A stretch of DNA of 64,000 nt from NCBI RefSeq assembly GCF_018343515.1, contig NZ_JAGYPD010000001.1, positions 186,001-250,000 on the forward strand, written 5' to 3'. Both the position numbers and the translations under genes were made by a program. The stretch comes from Bacillus sp. FJAT-50079 (GTDB taxonomy: Bacteria; Bacillota; Bacilli; Bacillales; Bacillaceae_C). Shown piece after piece: positions 43,901-53,821 of this stretch. The notes below the pieces were generated by a model, which was not told where the DNA came from, did not search any database, and saw only the letters and a program-made list of their open reading frames with translations. Within the stretch, counting starts at the first letter, position 1. Each line of letters begins with the position of its first letter.

Positions 43901-45454
43901 CTAGTCTTGTAGCTTTCTAAATTTTCGATAGTCTGTCGGAGTCATTCCCGTAAGTTTTTTAAACACTCCAACGAAATACTTATATTCTTGAAACCCTACT
44001 TGTTCCGATATTTCACTGACTTTAAATGGAGTCTCCACAAGTAATATTTTTGCTTCATCAACTCTTAATTGGTTGACATATTCATTAAAATTAACGCCTG
44101 TTTTCTGCTTGAATAGAGAGCTAAGGTAATTTGGCGTTATATTAATAACATCCGCCACCTCATGAACTTTAATGTTCATTTTGTAATACTCATGTATATA
44201 TTCCTTCGCATGATTGATTAACAAATCTTGTTTGTCTACATTTTTTAACTCAGCTTGTTCCTTGCGAATAATAGAAAGGTCCTGATAGAAAAGCTCTTCC
44301 AATAGTTCATAGGAGTTGTTTACATGAACATTTACAATCTGCTTGTAATGAAAAACCGATTGATTTACCTTTGTCCCACCTAGAGATTCGTAATGATTCA
44401 ATATTTTATTGAGCATCCCCCTACAAACCTGAACAACTTCTTTTAAGAAAAATTGATTTTCTGAAAAGTATCGGAACAATTCATTAGTAATAAAATGTAG
44501 GTCCAAACCTTCCACTTGAATGACAGTGTCTATTAATTGTTTTTCAAGTTTAGTTGGATAGAGCTGATCTGTTGCTCGAGTCACTTGATCTGAAACTACA
44601 ATGCTAGGGCGGTCTATGAAAGGTAAAAATCTTCCTTTATTTATTAGTTCTGTAAAAGCGGTCCTGAGATTTTTAATCGGAATCCACTCATCGTTCCAAA
44701 CAAATTGAAGTGTAATTCCATCACTCTGAATTGAATTTTGCAGCATATCTGGAATCAGATGCTGTCTATCCTCACTATAAACACAGGTGAGTAAGATATT
44801 TTCCTCAGTAAAAAACGAATAAGAAGTAAGTCCATATTTTTGTAGTTCGCTCTCAATCGTTTTCTCCCAACCGCCTAAAAATTCCTCATATTCCACATCA
44901 GAAAGACTGTTTATTTTTCGCATATAATGTTGATGCATACTAATAAACGTATAAACCATGATGTGATTGTATTCGTCCGATTTAGTAGTGTGGGATCCCT
45001 GCAAATCTGATATTTGCTGGAGAATCGCATTTTGCAATCCCGTTTCGTTCTGATCCATTTGTTCCTGCTGTTTTTGCTTAATTTTGTTTGTTATGTTTTT
45101 AACTATTTCTACGAGCTCGTCAATATTGACTGGTTTAAGTAAATAATCTTCCACACCCAATTTAATGGCTTTCTGGGCATATGCAAACTCATCATATCCA
45201 CTAAGAATAATCGTCCGAATATGAGGGTAGTTGCCGTATAGAAAACTTGCTAGCTGCAACCCATCAGCCTTTGGCATCCTAACGTCTGTAATTACAATAT
45301 CAATATTTCCATATTGTTTAACCTTCTCGATGGCATCTTCTCCGTCATATGCTGTGTCTACCACTTCTACATTGATGGTCTCCCATGGGATTGTTAAACG
45401 TAACCCACGCGAAATAATAGGTTCATCATCCACTATTAACATTTTAAAGGTCAC
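43901..45454 (-). CDS. YesN-type response regulator with AraC output
   Basis: 517 residues. An N-terminal receiver domain (LIVDDEP, phospho-Asp in VITDVRMPKADG, Lys in YLLKPVN) is joined by a long helical linker to a C-terminal AraC/XylS double HTH (INITPNYLSSLFKQKTGVNF, VGFQEYKYFVGVFKKLTG). It likely activates the ABC importer and glycosidase genes. It starts at GTG within the GTGA overlap with the kinase stop, so the pair is translationally coupled. Confidence 0.93.
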   Translation of the reverse strand: MTFKMLIVDDEPIISRGLRLTIPWETINVEVVDTAYDGEDAIEKVKQYGNIDIVITDVRMPKADGLQLASFLYGNYPHIRTIILSGYDEFAYAQKAIKLGVEDYLLKPVNIDELVEIVKNITNKIKQKQQEQMDQNETGLQNAILQQISDLQGSHTTKSDEYNHIMVYTFISMHQHYMRKINSLSDVEYEEFLGGWEKTIESELQKYGLTSYSFFTEENILLTCVYSEDRQHLIPDMLQNSIQSDGITLQFVWNDEWIPIKNLRTAFTELINKGRFLPFIDRPSIVVSDQVTRATDQLYPTKLEKQLIDTVIQVEGLDLHFITNELFRYFSENQFFLKEVVQVCRGMLNKILNHYESLGGTKVNQSVFHYKQIVNVHVNNSYELLEELFYQDLSIIRKEQAELKNVDKQDLLINHAKEYIHEYYKMNIKVHEVADVINITPNYLSSLFKQKTGVNFNEYVNQLRVDEAKILLVETPFKVSEISEQVGFQEYKYFVGVFKKLTGMTPTDYRKFRKLQD

Positions 45455-47181
45455 GAGTGTTCACCTAATTTCTCTATGTTGTTTGGGTCCCACAATAGTG
45501 GCAGAATAAGCCTTACCAATGCTCCTTCTTCAGGTTCTAACACTAGCAACCCAAAAGGTTCTCCTAACGCAATCGCTAAACGTTCTTTTAGGTTTTTTAT
45601 TGCATAGCCGGTATCTTGCTTGTCTTTTTCGAAGCCCCAACCATTATCAATCACATCGATCCATACTTGGTCTTTCACTTGATAACAGCGAATGGTAATG
45701 ATTCCTTGCCTCGGTAATTCTTTAAAGCCATGCTGAATGCTATTTTCAACTAATGGCTGTATGAATTGTTTCATAATAAAAGCATGCTTGATTTGTTCAT
45801 CGATAAAAGTGGAGATAGCAAGACGTTCTCCTAGTCGGCTTTTCTGTAATTCTAAATAAGAGTTAATATAGACCATTTCTTCTTCAATCGTGACCCACGT
45901 TTTTCCGTTATTTAGATTCATTCGGAAAACTTTTGAAAGTTGTTCGATTTGTTGGCCTGTTTCCATCGCATTTTCGAGCCGTGCGGTCCATCGAATCATG
46001 TCGAGCGTATTATAAAGAAAATGTGGATCAATTTGATTTTGAAGTGCCTTTAATTCAGATTCCTTTTGTCTAATCGTCAGCTTGTATTCTGTATCAATAT
46101 GTCTTTGAATGGTTTTTACCATCTTATTAAATTGCATACCTAGCTGACCGATTTCATCATTTGATGAGACGTCTACATTCGCAGAGAAATTCCCTTTCTC
46201 AAGCTGTTGTGTTTTGTCCGTCAATTCAATGACTCTTTTTATATTGGAGCGATAAAATCCATAAAAAGCGATGGCTCCAAATATTAAAAGAAGGAGAATC
46301 ATATTACGAATCGAATTTTGCACGGTAAAAAGTTCCTTAACCAAATCCTCCTCATTTACAATTACAATAGATGTCCAATTTGTCCCACTTAGCTTTTTCT
46401 TAACCGCTTTATAATCATCGTTATTGTTCGTAAAATCGTAAGTTAAATCCTCACTATGATTGACCCAATTAAGAAATGCGGGATCATTGTATTTTTTCCC
46501 TAGAAGCTCTTGTTTTGAGTGAAGAATAATTTCACCTGACTTAGACATGACAAGGTAATTTCCTTGTTTCACTTCTAAATTTTTGGTGATTTTTTCCTGA
46601 TCAAGACGGATTCTTACGATCCCAATCGGTTGAGTGATTTGATTGAGGTCATTAATTACTCTAGAGAGACTGATCACATATTTCTCTCCGTTCCATTCAC
46701 TCGTGACCTCATAAGTATCACTCCAAACTGGAGACCCTTTCCCTTCCAAGGCAGCCTGATTTAATTCACTCTCATCCCCGAAAACCGGTTCACCAAATGT
46801 CAACTCGTTTCCAGTGGCACTTGTTAACAGGATGGAGGATATATACTCATTCGACATCAACTGAAAGGTAAAATAGCCCTTTATCCCTTCGATACTGCTT
46901 TTATAGGACAAGCTAGTTTCTTCTGATGTTTTAAAAAACGTCCGGAAATCCTTATTGTAAATCATATAAGAGGACATACTTTCAACATCCCGAATGATGG
47001 ACAATAGGTTTTGTTCATCTTTATCAAGCATTTCTATGATGTCCTCTTCCACTTGATTTTTAACTACTTCCGTTGTTTGAGTATAAATGAGTATTCCGTA
47101 CAATACTGTTGGAAGTGTTATGAAAAGAAGGAATATGATAATAAACTTCCTTTTTAAGCCCCAATTTCGCATCATTAGCAT
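45451..47181 (-). CDS. YesM-type sensor histidine kinase
   Basis: 576 residues. Two membrane segments (about 12-32 and 290-312) flank an extracellular Cache-like sensor; HAMP follows, then the His_kinase domain with phospho-His in DPHFLYNTLDMIRW and an ATPase with LVENSIQHGF and DNGWGF. It probably senses the sugar together with the binding protein of the adjacent importer. AAAGG is upstream of the ATG cluster at 47181-47173. It lies 15 bases downstream of the permease gene. Confidence 0.93.
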   Translation of the reverse strand: MLMMRNWGLKRKFIIIFLLFITLPTVLYGILIYTQTTEVVKNQVEEDIIEMLDKDEQNLLSIIRDVESMSSYMIYNKDFRTFFKTSEETSLSYKSSIEGIKGYFTFQLMSNEYISSILLTSATGNELTFGEPVFGDESELNQAALEGKGSPVWSDTYEVTSEWNGEKYVISLSRVINDLNQITQPIGIVRIRLDQEKITKNLEVKQGNYLVMSKSGEIILHSKQELLGKKYNDPAFLNWVNHSEDLTYDFTNNNDDYKAVKKKLSGTNWTSIVIVNEEDLVKELFTVQNSIRNMILLLLIFGAIAFYGFYRSNIKRVIELTDKTQQLEKGNFSANVDVSSNDEIGQLGMQFNKMVKTIQRHIDTEYKLTIRQKESELKALQNQIDPHFLYNTLDMIRWTARLENAMETGQQIEQLSKVFRMNLNNGKTWVTIEEEMVYINSYLELQKSRLGERLAISTFIDEQIKHAFIMKQFIQPLVENSIQHGFKELPRQGIITIRCYQVKDQVWIDVIDNGWGFEKDKQDTGYAIKNLKERLAIALGEPFGLLVLEPEEGALVRLILPLLWDPNNIEKLGEHS

Positions 47182-47196
47182 TCAACCTTTTAAATA

Positions 47197-48045
47197 TTAT
47201 CCTTTTACCGCCCCAGCTGTCATACCTTTAACAATATTCTTCTCAAATAGGATGTAGAAAATTACAATTGGAATCAATGACATCGTTAATCCTGCCATTT
47301 GTGCACCGTAGTTCGTTGTAAATTGACCTGCGAAATTCGCTAAACCTAATGGCAATGTTTGAAGTTCTGGGTCATTAATTAGAACTAGCGCAAACGAGAA
47401 TTCATTCCAGTTATAAATGAAATTAAGAATCACAGTTGTAGCTATTGCCGGGCGTGACATTGGTAGAATAATGGACCAAAATATTTTAAAAATCCCGCAA
47501 CCGTCCATAATTGCTGATTCTTCAATGTCCTTAGGAAAGCCTTTCATAAAGCTTGTTAAAATAAAAATCGTAATTGGCAAGTGAAAAGCAATATATGGAA
47601 ACAGTAAGGTAATAGGACTATTCAATAATCCTAAATTTTTCATTAAAATAAACATCGGTACTAATGTTGCATGGATTGGAATTAATAGTCCAAAAATGAA
47701 AAATCCATATATCCACTTACTCAATTTGAATTCAAATCGGGATAAGAAATAAGAAGCTAAAGCCCCGATAAAAACAGTTAATAATGTTGCGGTCAATGTA
47801 ATAAAAATACTATTTTTAAACAGAACGCCTAGGTTTGCAATGTCCCAAGCAGCCGTATAGTTTTCTAATAAAAATTTCTTAGGAAAGCCAAATTGGTTTG
47901 TTGCAAACTCCTTTTCCGATTTAAAGGAGTTGATTGCCATCCAAATGATTGGATAAGCATTAATAATTACAAATAAAATTAACGCAATATAGATACTTAA
48001 TTTTTTAATACTTCTTTTCTTTGGTATTTTGTTTGTCTTCGCCAC
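47197..48045 (-). CDS. Sugar ABC transporter permease, MalG/AraQ type
   Basis: About 282 residues with six membrane helices and the EAA loop EESAIMDGCGIFKIFWSIILP. A CUT1 oligosaccharide-importer subunit. The GTG at 48045 is used, 8 bases after AGGAGG; the GTG at 48054 overlaps that site. No ATPase gene is in the operon, so a shared MsmX-type ATPase is expected to drive it. Confidence 0.92.
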   Translation of the reverse strand: MAKTNKIPKKRSIKKLSIYIALILFVIINAYPIIWMAINSFKSEKEFATNQFGFPKKFLLENYTAAWDIANLGVLFKNSIFITLTATLLTVFIGALASYFLSRFEFKLSKWIYGFFIFGLLIPIHATLVPMFILMKNLGLLNSPITLLFPYIAFHLPITIFILTSFMKGFPKDIEESAIMDGCGIFKIFWSIILPMSRPAIATTVILNFIYNWNEFSFALVLINDPELQTLPLGLANFAGQFTTNYGAQMAGLTMSLIPIVIFYILFEKNIVKGMTAGAVKG

Positions 48046-48057
48046 TGTGTCCACCTC

Positions 48058-48933
48058 CTAAATCATTTTCTTTCCTAATACTTTGTTTACTATCGCAATT
48101 AAGATAAGACTAAAGAAGAAAATAAATACTGACACAGCACTACCATAACCATACTGCAATTTTGTAAATGTTTCATTAAACATGTAAAGTGCCATAACAT
48201 CTGTTGAATGTGCTGGACCACCATGTGTCATTACGTAGATTAAATCAAATGTTTTCAAACTACCTGCAATACAAAGGATGATTGCAACTAGAATTGTATC
48301 CCAAATCATTGGAACAGTAATTTTCCAGGTTGTTGCCCATTCTGAAGCACCGTCCATTTTAGCAGCTTCCAATACTTCAGTAGGTACATTTTGTAATGCG
48401 GCAAGAAAAATAATTAAGTATAGACCAATGAACTGCCAAACGACAACTACTAACACAGCTGCCATTGTCCACTTTGGATCTCCTAGCCAATTTTGTGCGA
48501 GAGAATCTAACCCAATGGAGCGCAAAACTTCATTGATTAATCCATTACGAGAATTGTAAATCAAGCTCCATGTTAAGGAGATAACAACTGTTGATAAAAC
48601 AACTGGTAAAAAACCAATGGTTCTAAATAATTTAGCACCCTTCAGTTTACGGTTCAATAAAAGTGCAAAGAATAAAGCGATTGGGACTTGACCTAATACA
48701 GAGGCTAATACTACATATATATTATTTTTTACAGAGTTCCAAAATAGGGGATCCGCAAATAACTTTTTAAAATTATCTAATCCTACAAAGGTCATTTTAT
48801 TGAATCCATTCCAATCCATGACTGAATAATAAAAGGATTGGAGAATCGGATAAATGGCAAAAACAACATATAGGATGAAAGCAGGTAGTATACCTAGTAT
48901 AATCGCGGCTTTAGTCTTCTTGGTTAATTTCAT
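48058..48933 (-). CDS. Sugar ABC transporter permease, MalF/AraP type
   Basis: 291 residues with six membrane helices. The EAA loop reads EAAKMDGASEWATTWKITVP, and YSVMDWNG near the start and THGGPAHSTDVM late are typical of MalF/UgpA-type permeases. It partners the permease downstream. It follows the binding-protein gene across a perfect hairpin. Confidence 0.92.
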   Translation of the reverse strand: MKLTKKTKAAIILGILPAFILYVVFAIYPILQSFYYSVMDWNGFNKMTFVGLDNFKKLFADPLFWNSVKNNIYVVLASVLGQVPIALFFALLLNRKLKGAKLFRTIGFLPVVLSTVVISLTWSLIYNSRNGLINEVLRSIGLDSLAQNWLGDPKWTMAAVLVVVVWQFIGLYLIIFLAALQNVPTEVLEAAKMDGASEWATTWKITVPMIWDTILVAIILCIAGSLKTFDLIYVMTHGGPAHSTDVMALYMFNETFTKLQYGYGSAVSVFIFFFSLILIAIVNKVLGKKMI

Positions 48934-48951
48934 GTTCTCCCCCCCTAAACA

Positions 48952-48985
48952 TTCACAGGTTACTTAAATGCAAGTAACCTGTGAA
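48952..48985 (-). other. mRNA hairpin after the binding-protein gene
   Basis: TTCACAGGTTACTT and AAGTAACCTGTGAA form a perfect 14-bp stem over a 6-base loop, between the binding-protein stop and the first permease start. It probably protects the binding-protein mRNA or partly terminates, giving excess binding protein. Confidence 0.6.
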
Positions 48986-49000
48986 AGAATCTATAAACGA

Positions 49001-50287
49001 TTATTTACTTTCGTTTTCTTTTTGCATCTCTTTTGCTAATTCTTCAGGTGTTTTTCCACTTAAGGTAATAGCTTGTAAGCCATTGTTAATAATATCTGTT
49101 AGTTCAGGTGTTAATGTTGCATCATATACTGGTGCTAGTCCACCTTGAACAAAGCTATTTGCAACTTGGAAAATTTGCGGAATGCTATCATCCATTTCGA
49201 CATCGGCTGGAACGATAATGTTTGCTTTGATCAAACCTTGGTATAAATCTTCACCATAGTAGTATTTTAGGAATGTGAAAGCAGCTTCTTGCTTTTCTTC
49301 GCTTAACTTGCTGCTAACTGCAATACCACCACCAGCAACACCAGCAATTCTTGCAGGATCTCCGTTACCACCTTCAAATGCAGGGAATGGAGCTACACCA
49401 ATGTTTTCAATATCTTCTACACTGTCTAAAATTGGACCAATTGCCCATGAACCAGCAAAGTGGATCGCTGAATTTCCTTTAATGAATTCATTTCGTGATT
49501 GAGCTTCATCAAGGGTATTCAAATCTTCATTAAATGCTTCCAATTTTGTTAATTCGTCGATAACAGATAATGCACCAATAAATTGTGGGTCTTCAAAAGT
49601 GCCATCTCCGTTTAATGTATTTTTCAAGAAATCGCTACCAGTAAAGCGGTCAGCAATTGTAGAAATATAAACCGATTGTAATGGCCAGATAGATTTGTTA
49701 CCTAAAGAAATGGGAGTAGTTCCATTTTCATTAAGCGCTTTTACAAGTTCTATTAATTCTGCATATGTTTTTGGGAACTCATCATAACCAACAGCTTGAA
49801 GCATGTCTTTATGATAGTAAATTACACCTGTAATACTAACGTTCGCAGGGATTGCGTAATAATTTCCATCAACCGCATAGTCTTGTAGGATTGAATCCGG
49901 AATGACTCCATCCCAGTTCTCAATGATTGGATTTAATGGAAGAATTGCTCCACCTTCAGCAAGAGGTGCTGTTCTCGCTCCAGGCCAAACACGCATCATA
50001 TCAGGTAATTGATTTCCGGCAGCTTGTGTTCTTAATTTTGTTTCATACTGGTCGTGCGGAATAGCCTCTACTTTAACCTGAATATCTTCATGTTCTTCAT
50101 TAAATTTTGCAATAACCTCTTTATAAAGGGTATTCTCCGGACGATCCTCTGTCCAGTCAGTCCAAAGTGTAAGCTCAATTGCCCCATCTTTTGTAGACTG
50201 CCCCTCTTTATCATCGTTACCGCCACATGCAGCTAATGCTAGCACCATCAGTAACCCCATTAGGACTAAACCTAATTTCTTCATCAT
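49001..50287 (-). CDS. Extracellular solute-binding lipoprotein, family 1
   Basis: About 428 residues. The signal KKLGLVLMGLLMVLALAACGG has lipobox LAAC. Mature blocks ELTLWTDWTED, FNEEHEDIQVKVE, PDMMRVWPG and GNSAIHFAGSWAIG are typical of CUT1 oligosaccharide-binding proteins. The ATG at 50287 is used because GGGGAG lies 7 bases upstream, inside a longer frame from 50308. It delivers an oligosaccharide, plausibly a beta-glucoside given the GH1 enzyme, to the two permeases. Confidence 0.92.
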   Translation of the reverse strand: MMKKLGLVLMGLLMVLALAACGGNDDKEGQSTKDGAIELTLWTDWTEDRPENTLYKEVIAKFNEEHEDIQVKVEAIPHDQYETKLRTQAAGNQLPDMMRVWPGARTAPLAEGGAILPLNPIIENWDGVIPDSILQDYAVDGNYYAIPANVSITGVIYYHKDMLQAVGYDEFPKTYAELIELVKALNENGTTPISLGNKSIWPLQSVYISTIADRFTGSDFLKNTLNGDGTFEDPQFIGALSVIDELTKLEAFNEDLNTLDEAQSRNEFIKGNSAIHFAGSWAIGPILDSVEDIENIGVAPFPAFEGGNGDPARIAGVAGGGIAVSSKLSEEKQEAAFTFLKYYYGEDLYQGLIKANIIVPADVEMDDSIPQIFQVANSFVQGGLAPVYDATLTPELTDIINNGLQAITLSGKTPEELAKEMQKENESK

Positions 50288-50334
50288 AATTTTCTCCCCT
50301 TTTTTCAATACAATATAAAGTGCTTACAATACAC

Positions 50335-50351
50335 ATTGTAACGCTTACAAT
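50335..50351. promoter_or_regulatory. 17-bp palindrome upstream of the ABC importer operon
   Basis: ATTGTAACGCTTACAAT has 7-bp arms around CGC and lies 48 bases upstream of the binding-protein start. A second GTGCTTACAAT half-like copy sits closer at 50319-50330. It is one base short of a cre site and could bind CcpA weakly or a LacI-family or YesN-type regulator. Confidence 0.5.
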
Positions 50352-50768
50352 TTTATCGAGTATCCTACAAATCTACAAAAACATCTAAAATTCTCGGTAG
50401 TTGGGGGTGGCATTTATGGTAAAGTGCACGGATTTGCCATTTTATATACAGCGTTTACTTTTAAAGGTAATCGCTTACTGTGGAATTTAAACGAAGGGAA
50501 TAGAATTTTTATCCTTATCGGAGAATGTGGGAAGAGAGAATAGTACCTATTTTTCCCCTATCGTGGTAATTACTCAATTTGTTGTACTTTTGGCTCGACT
50601 TCAATCAAATATATCGGTATAAACCATTAATGAACAACAAACTATTGGGAAAGAAAAAGCTCATCTTGGAAAATGGAAAGGTTAAAGATTGAAGAAGAGG
50701 CTAGGGGAATTCGGAAATATTAAACATTTTTTAGAATCGAGAGCTCTAAAGGGGAAATTTTATCTTAA
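50352..50768. other. Intergenic region between importer and GPH genes
   Basis: About 420 bases without a supported gene. It carries the promoter region of the importer and a TAATCGCTTACT stretch near 50472 that only loosely resembles a cre site. Confidence 0.4.
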
Positions 50769-50769
50769 G

Positions 50770-50797
50770 AAAGGCCTGAGTTCAGATTCAGGCCTTT
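50770..50797. terminator. Terminator of the GPH/arabinofuranosidase unit
   Basis: AAAGGCCTGA and TCAGGCCTTT form a perfect 10-bp stem with an 8-base loop, 25 bases after the GPH symporter stop. TTTTT lies on the plus side, so it may act in both directions. Confidence 0.7.
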
Positions 50798-50821
50798 TTA
50801 ATTGTGAGTGAGTCCGTTACA

Positions 50822-52204
50822 TTAGTTTTCAGTTATATTACGATTTTGCAAATCTTTTATAATACGCGGATATTCCTTATCAAGCTTATAGAAAAATAGT
50901 AAGATGATTTGGGCCACAAATACAACGATTGGGATATAAATAAAGATTGCTTCAATTGCGAATAAAGCACTCTCAGATTGTGTTGTCTGCCCACCTACGT
51001 AGCCATTTAAACTTAAAATCCATCCCATTAATGCAACACCTAACCCTACACCAAGCTTTTGCCCCATACTACCTCCACTATATAAGACACCTTCATTCCT
51101 TATACCTGTTTTCCATTCACCATATTCAATGGTATCTGGAAGCAATGCCCATAATGCGCCTAATAAAGGTACCTGCCCAATTCCTCTTATAATTTGGCCG
51201 ACAATTACAAGGGATAGACTTGAAGGTTCTATTAATATTAATACTGAGCCAATTATACTTATAATAGAACCTCCGATCATTGCATTTCTTTTTCCATACT
51301 TTTTGAAAATCGGAGCTAATACTAAGAATCCAATGAGTAATGGAATTAAAAAAACTAACGTCAAAATCCCAACTAAACCTGGACTACCGAGTATATACTC
51401 AGCATAATAAATCGTGCTTCCTTGATTAATTGCATATCCAATACTGTAAATAATAAAGTATAGAAATACCATTACCCAATATTTATTTTGTGTAAGGGTC
51501 TTCAGACTCTCTTTAATAGGGACATTTTTCTTAGAACCTACTGCGGGTTGTACCCTTTCTTTGGTAGTTTTAAAAGTGATTAAAAACAAGAATACCGCAA
51601 TAGCTCCAAAAATAGAATAAGTGATGATCCAGCCAGTTTGATTACCTCCAAATGCATTAACAAGTGGCATTGTAAGGTTGCTCACAATAATTATTCCGAT
51701 ATTAGCAAAAAACATCCTATAAATATTTAATACAGAACGTTGGTGCTGGTCTGGCGTAATTAATGTATTTAAGGTTCCATATGGGATAACCACCCCTGTA
51801 AATATTAATACGAGTAAATTGTATGAAACAATCACATATATTACTTTCCCAGTATAACTGATATCTGGTACTGCGAATAAGAGTGCTGTGAAAATTCCAA
51901 AGGGAACACATAGCCATAATATCCACGGGCGAGCTTTTCCATGTTTTGACTTTGTTTTATCAACGATTGCGCCCATTGCTACATCTGAGATACCATCTAG
52001 GAACCTGGAAACCAACAATATTGTACCAACTAGTGCTGCCCCGATACCGACAACGTCTGTATAGAAGTATACAATAAACATTCCCATTGAAGCCCAAGCA
52101 AAGTTAATAGCCAAATCGCCAAAACCAAATCCAACCCTTTCCATTGTTCCAACACTATGACTTATAGGAGGGTGTTCAGCGGTTTCTTTTCTTGCCTCAA
52201 TCAT
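50822..52204 (-). CDS. GPH-family sugar:cation symporter, copy 2
   Basis: 460 residues, about 12 helices. VGFGFGDLAINFAWASMG, SRFLDGISDVAMGAIVDKTKSKHGKARPWIL and DTIEYGEWKTGIRNEGVLYSGG are family hallmarks. Located 84 bases downstream of the GH51 gene, it probably imports arabinosides or arabino-oligosaccharides. AAGGGGGAAAT precedes the ATG. Confidence 0.9.
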   Translation of the reverse strand: MIEARKETAEHPPISHSVGTMERVGFGFGDLAINFAWASMGMFIVYFYTDVVGIGAALVGTILLVSRFLDGISDVAMGAIVDKTKSKHGKARPWILWLCVPFGIFTALLFAVPDISYTGKVIYVIVSYNLLVLIFTGVVIPYGTLNTLITPDQHQRSVLNIYRMFFANIGIIIVSNLTMPLVNAFGGNQTGWIITYSIFGAIAVFLFLITFKTTKERVQPAVGSKKNVPIKESLKTLTQNKYWVMVFLYFIIYSIGYAINQGSTIYYAEYILGSPGLVGILTLVFLIPLLIGFLVLAPIFKKYGKRNAMIGGSIISIIGSVLILIEPSSLSLVIVGQIIRGIGQVPLLGALWALLPDTIEYGEWKTGIRNEGVLYSGGSMGQKLGVGLGVALMGWILSLNGYVGGQTTQSESALFAIEAIFIYIPIVVFVAQIILLFFYKLDKEYPRIIKDLQNRNITEN

Positions 52205-52224
52205 TATTTTATTTCCCCCTTTTC

Positions 52225-52238
52225 TTGTACACGTTTAC
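52225..52238. promoter_or_regulatory. cre-like site between GH51 and GPH genes
   Basis: TGTACACGTTTACA departs from the cre consensus at one fixed base (C for A at position 5) and lies about 20 bases upstream of the GPH start codon. It also contains a TGTAC half like the dyad at 54045. CcpA or AraR-type control are both possible. Confidence 0.4.
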
Positions 52239-52288
52239 ATTCGATTAATTCCTTACCATTAGCCACTGTATGAATATCCTAATTCTCT

Positions 52289-53821
52289 CTACCTATAAAA
52301 TAAAACATTCCAGGAGAGTTTAGGTAACAACACATTTGTATCCACATACTCCGAGACATCCTTCTCAATCATTGTGATAAGATTAGGATTTTCAAACGTA
52401 TTTCTGGCTTCAAGGTTATCGCCGTTCAATATAAGATGTTTTGAAATTTTACGTTCTCCGAAACCATTTAATTGAATAGTCAATTCTGTCTCTTCCTCTT
52501 GATTACAATTTAGAGCAAAAACAATAATTTCATTTGTCTCCTTATTAAAAACTGCTGCCGCTTCAACAAGTGGGCTTTCTCCAAATTCGCTTTCGTAAGT
52601 TGCCCCTCCTACAATGCCATTTAAGACAATTCCTCTTGCAAAATTACTTACCATTTGAAACGGATAGTAGGTAGTTTGCTTTAAAAGACCACCATCTTTT
52701 TGCGTAGTAATAGGAGCAATGACATTGATCAATTGTGCAAGACAACCAATTTTTACCCGATCAGCATTTTTTAACAATGTTATAGCAAGACCGCCTACGG
52801 TTAATGCATCTAATAAATTATATTTTTCTTCAAGTATAGCCGGGGCTTCTTCCCACTTACTTGCAGAAGTCATTTCAAAGGTAGTTAAGCCATTTAAATC
52901 ATCAAGACTATCAAGTTTAATATCTTGGAAATTCCAAACATTCCACTCATCCAAGCAAATCTGAATTTCTTTCTCTTCCTTCATTTTTGACTTTACAAAA
53001 TCAAGAACACGAACTGTATTCTTTATATGATTATCAAGTTGCTTATAGGAGGCTAAGAAGTTCGTTAGTCCCTGTCCAGAATTCATGTTGTAGTTATGAG
53101 TAGATAAATAATCCACGTATGGGTAGAGTTCTTGAAGGACGATCCGGTCCCATTCTAAGTATGAAGGAAGCATCTCGTAGCTACTCCCGCATGCAACTAA
53201 TTTAATATCTGGATCAACCCATCTCATCATTTTTGCTGCTTCTCGAGCTTTCTTTGCATAATCTTCTGCGGAAAGGTGACCTGCTTGCCATGATCCTTCC
53301 ATTTCATTTCCTAAACACCAAAACTTAATATTGTATGGTTCTTTACTACCGTTTTTAATCCTTAGATCACTCCAGTACGTTCCACCCGGATGATTACAAT
53401 ATTCGACTAACTCTGCTGCTTCTTTAACAGTACCAGTTCCTAAGTTAACTGCGATCATCGGTTCAATTCCTGCTTTTTTTGCCCATCTGCAAAATTCATC
53501 AATACCAAACTGGTTAGTTTCAACACTTGCCCAAGCAAACTCTAATCTTTTGGGTCGATCCTCTTTTGGACCAATGCCGTCCTTCCATTCATAATTCGAA
53601 ACGAAATTTCCACCGGGATATCGAATAATAGGTACATTCAATTCCTTTATCGCTTCAATCACATCTTCTCTGAATCCATCTTCATCTGCGTGTTGATGCC
53701 CAGGTTCATAAATACCTGTATATACGGCTCTACCTAAATGTTCAATGAAGGAACCAAACATTTTTGGATCAATATGACCTACTTCGTAGTGACGATCATA
53801 ATAATAACTAACTTTTTTCAC
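52289..53821 (-). CDS. abfA: Alpha-L-arabinofuranosidase, GH51
   Basis: 510 residues. The GH51 acid/base Glu is in FWCLGNEMEGSW and the nucleophile in CLDEWNVWNF; MFGSFIEHLGRAVYTGIYEP and IRYPGGNFVSNYEWKDGIGP are conserved family blocks. It is cytosolic (no signal peptide) and releases L-arabinofuranose from imported arabino-oligosaccharides. GGGAGGTACTCAC precedes the GTG start. It is co-directional with the GPH symporter downstream. Confidence 0.95.
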   Translation of the reverse strand: MKKVSYYYDRHYEVGHIDPKMFGSFIEHLGRAVYTGIYEPGHQHADEDGFREDVIEAIKELNVPIIRYPGGNFVSNYEWKDGIGPKEDRPKRLEFAWASVETNQFGIDEFCRWAKKAGIEPMIAVNLGTGTVKEAAELVEYCNHPGGTYWSDLRIKNGSKEPYNIKFWCLGNEMEGSWQAGHLSAEDYAKKAREAAKMMRWVDPDIKLVACGSSYEMLPSYLEWDRIVLQELYPYVDYLSTHNYNMNSGQGLTNFLASYKQLDNHIKNTVRVLDFVKSKMKEEKEIQICLDEWNVWNFQDIKLDSLDDLNGLTTFEMTSASKWEEAPAILEEKYNLLDALTVGGLAITLLKNADRVKIGCLAQLINVIAPITTQKDGGLLKQTTYYPFQMVSNFARGIVLNGIVGGATYESEFGESPLVEAAAVFNKETNEIIVFALNCNQEEETELTIQLNGFGERKISKHLILNGDNLEARNTFENPNLITMIEKDVSEYVDTNVLLPKLSWNVLFYR

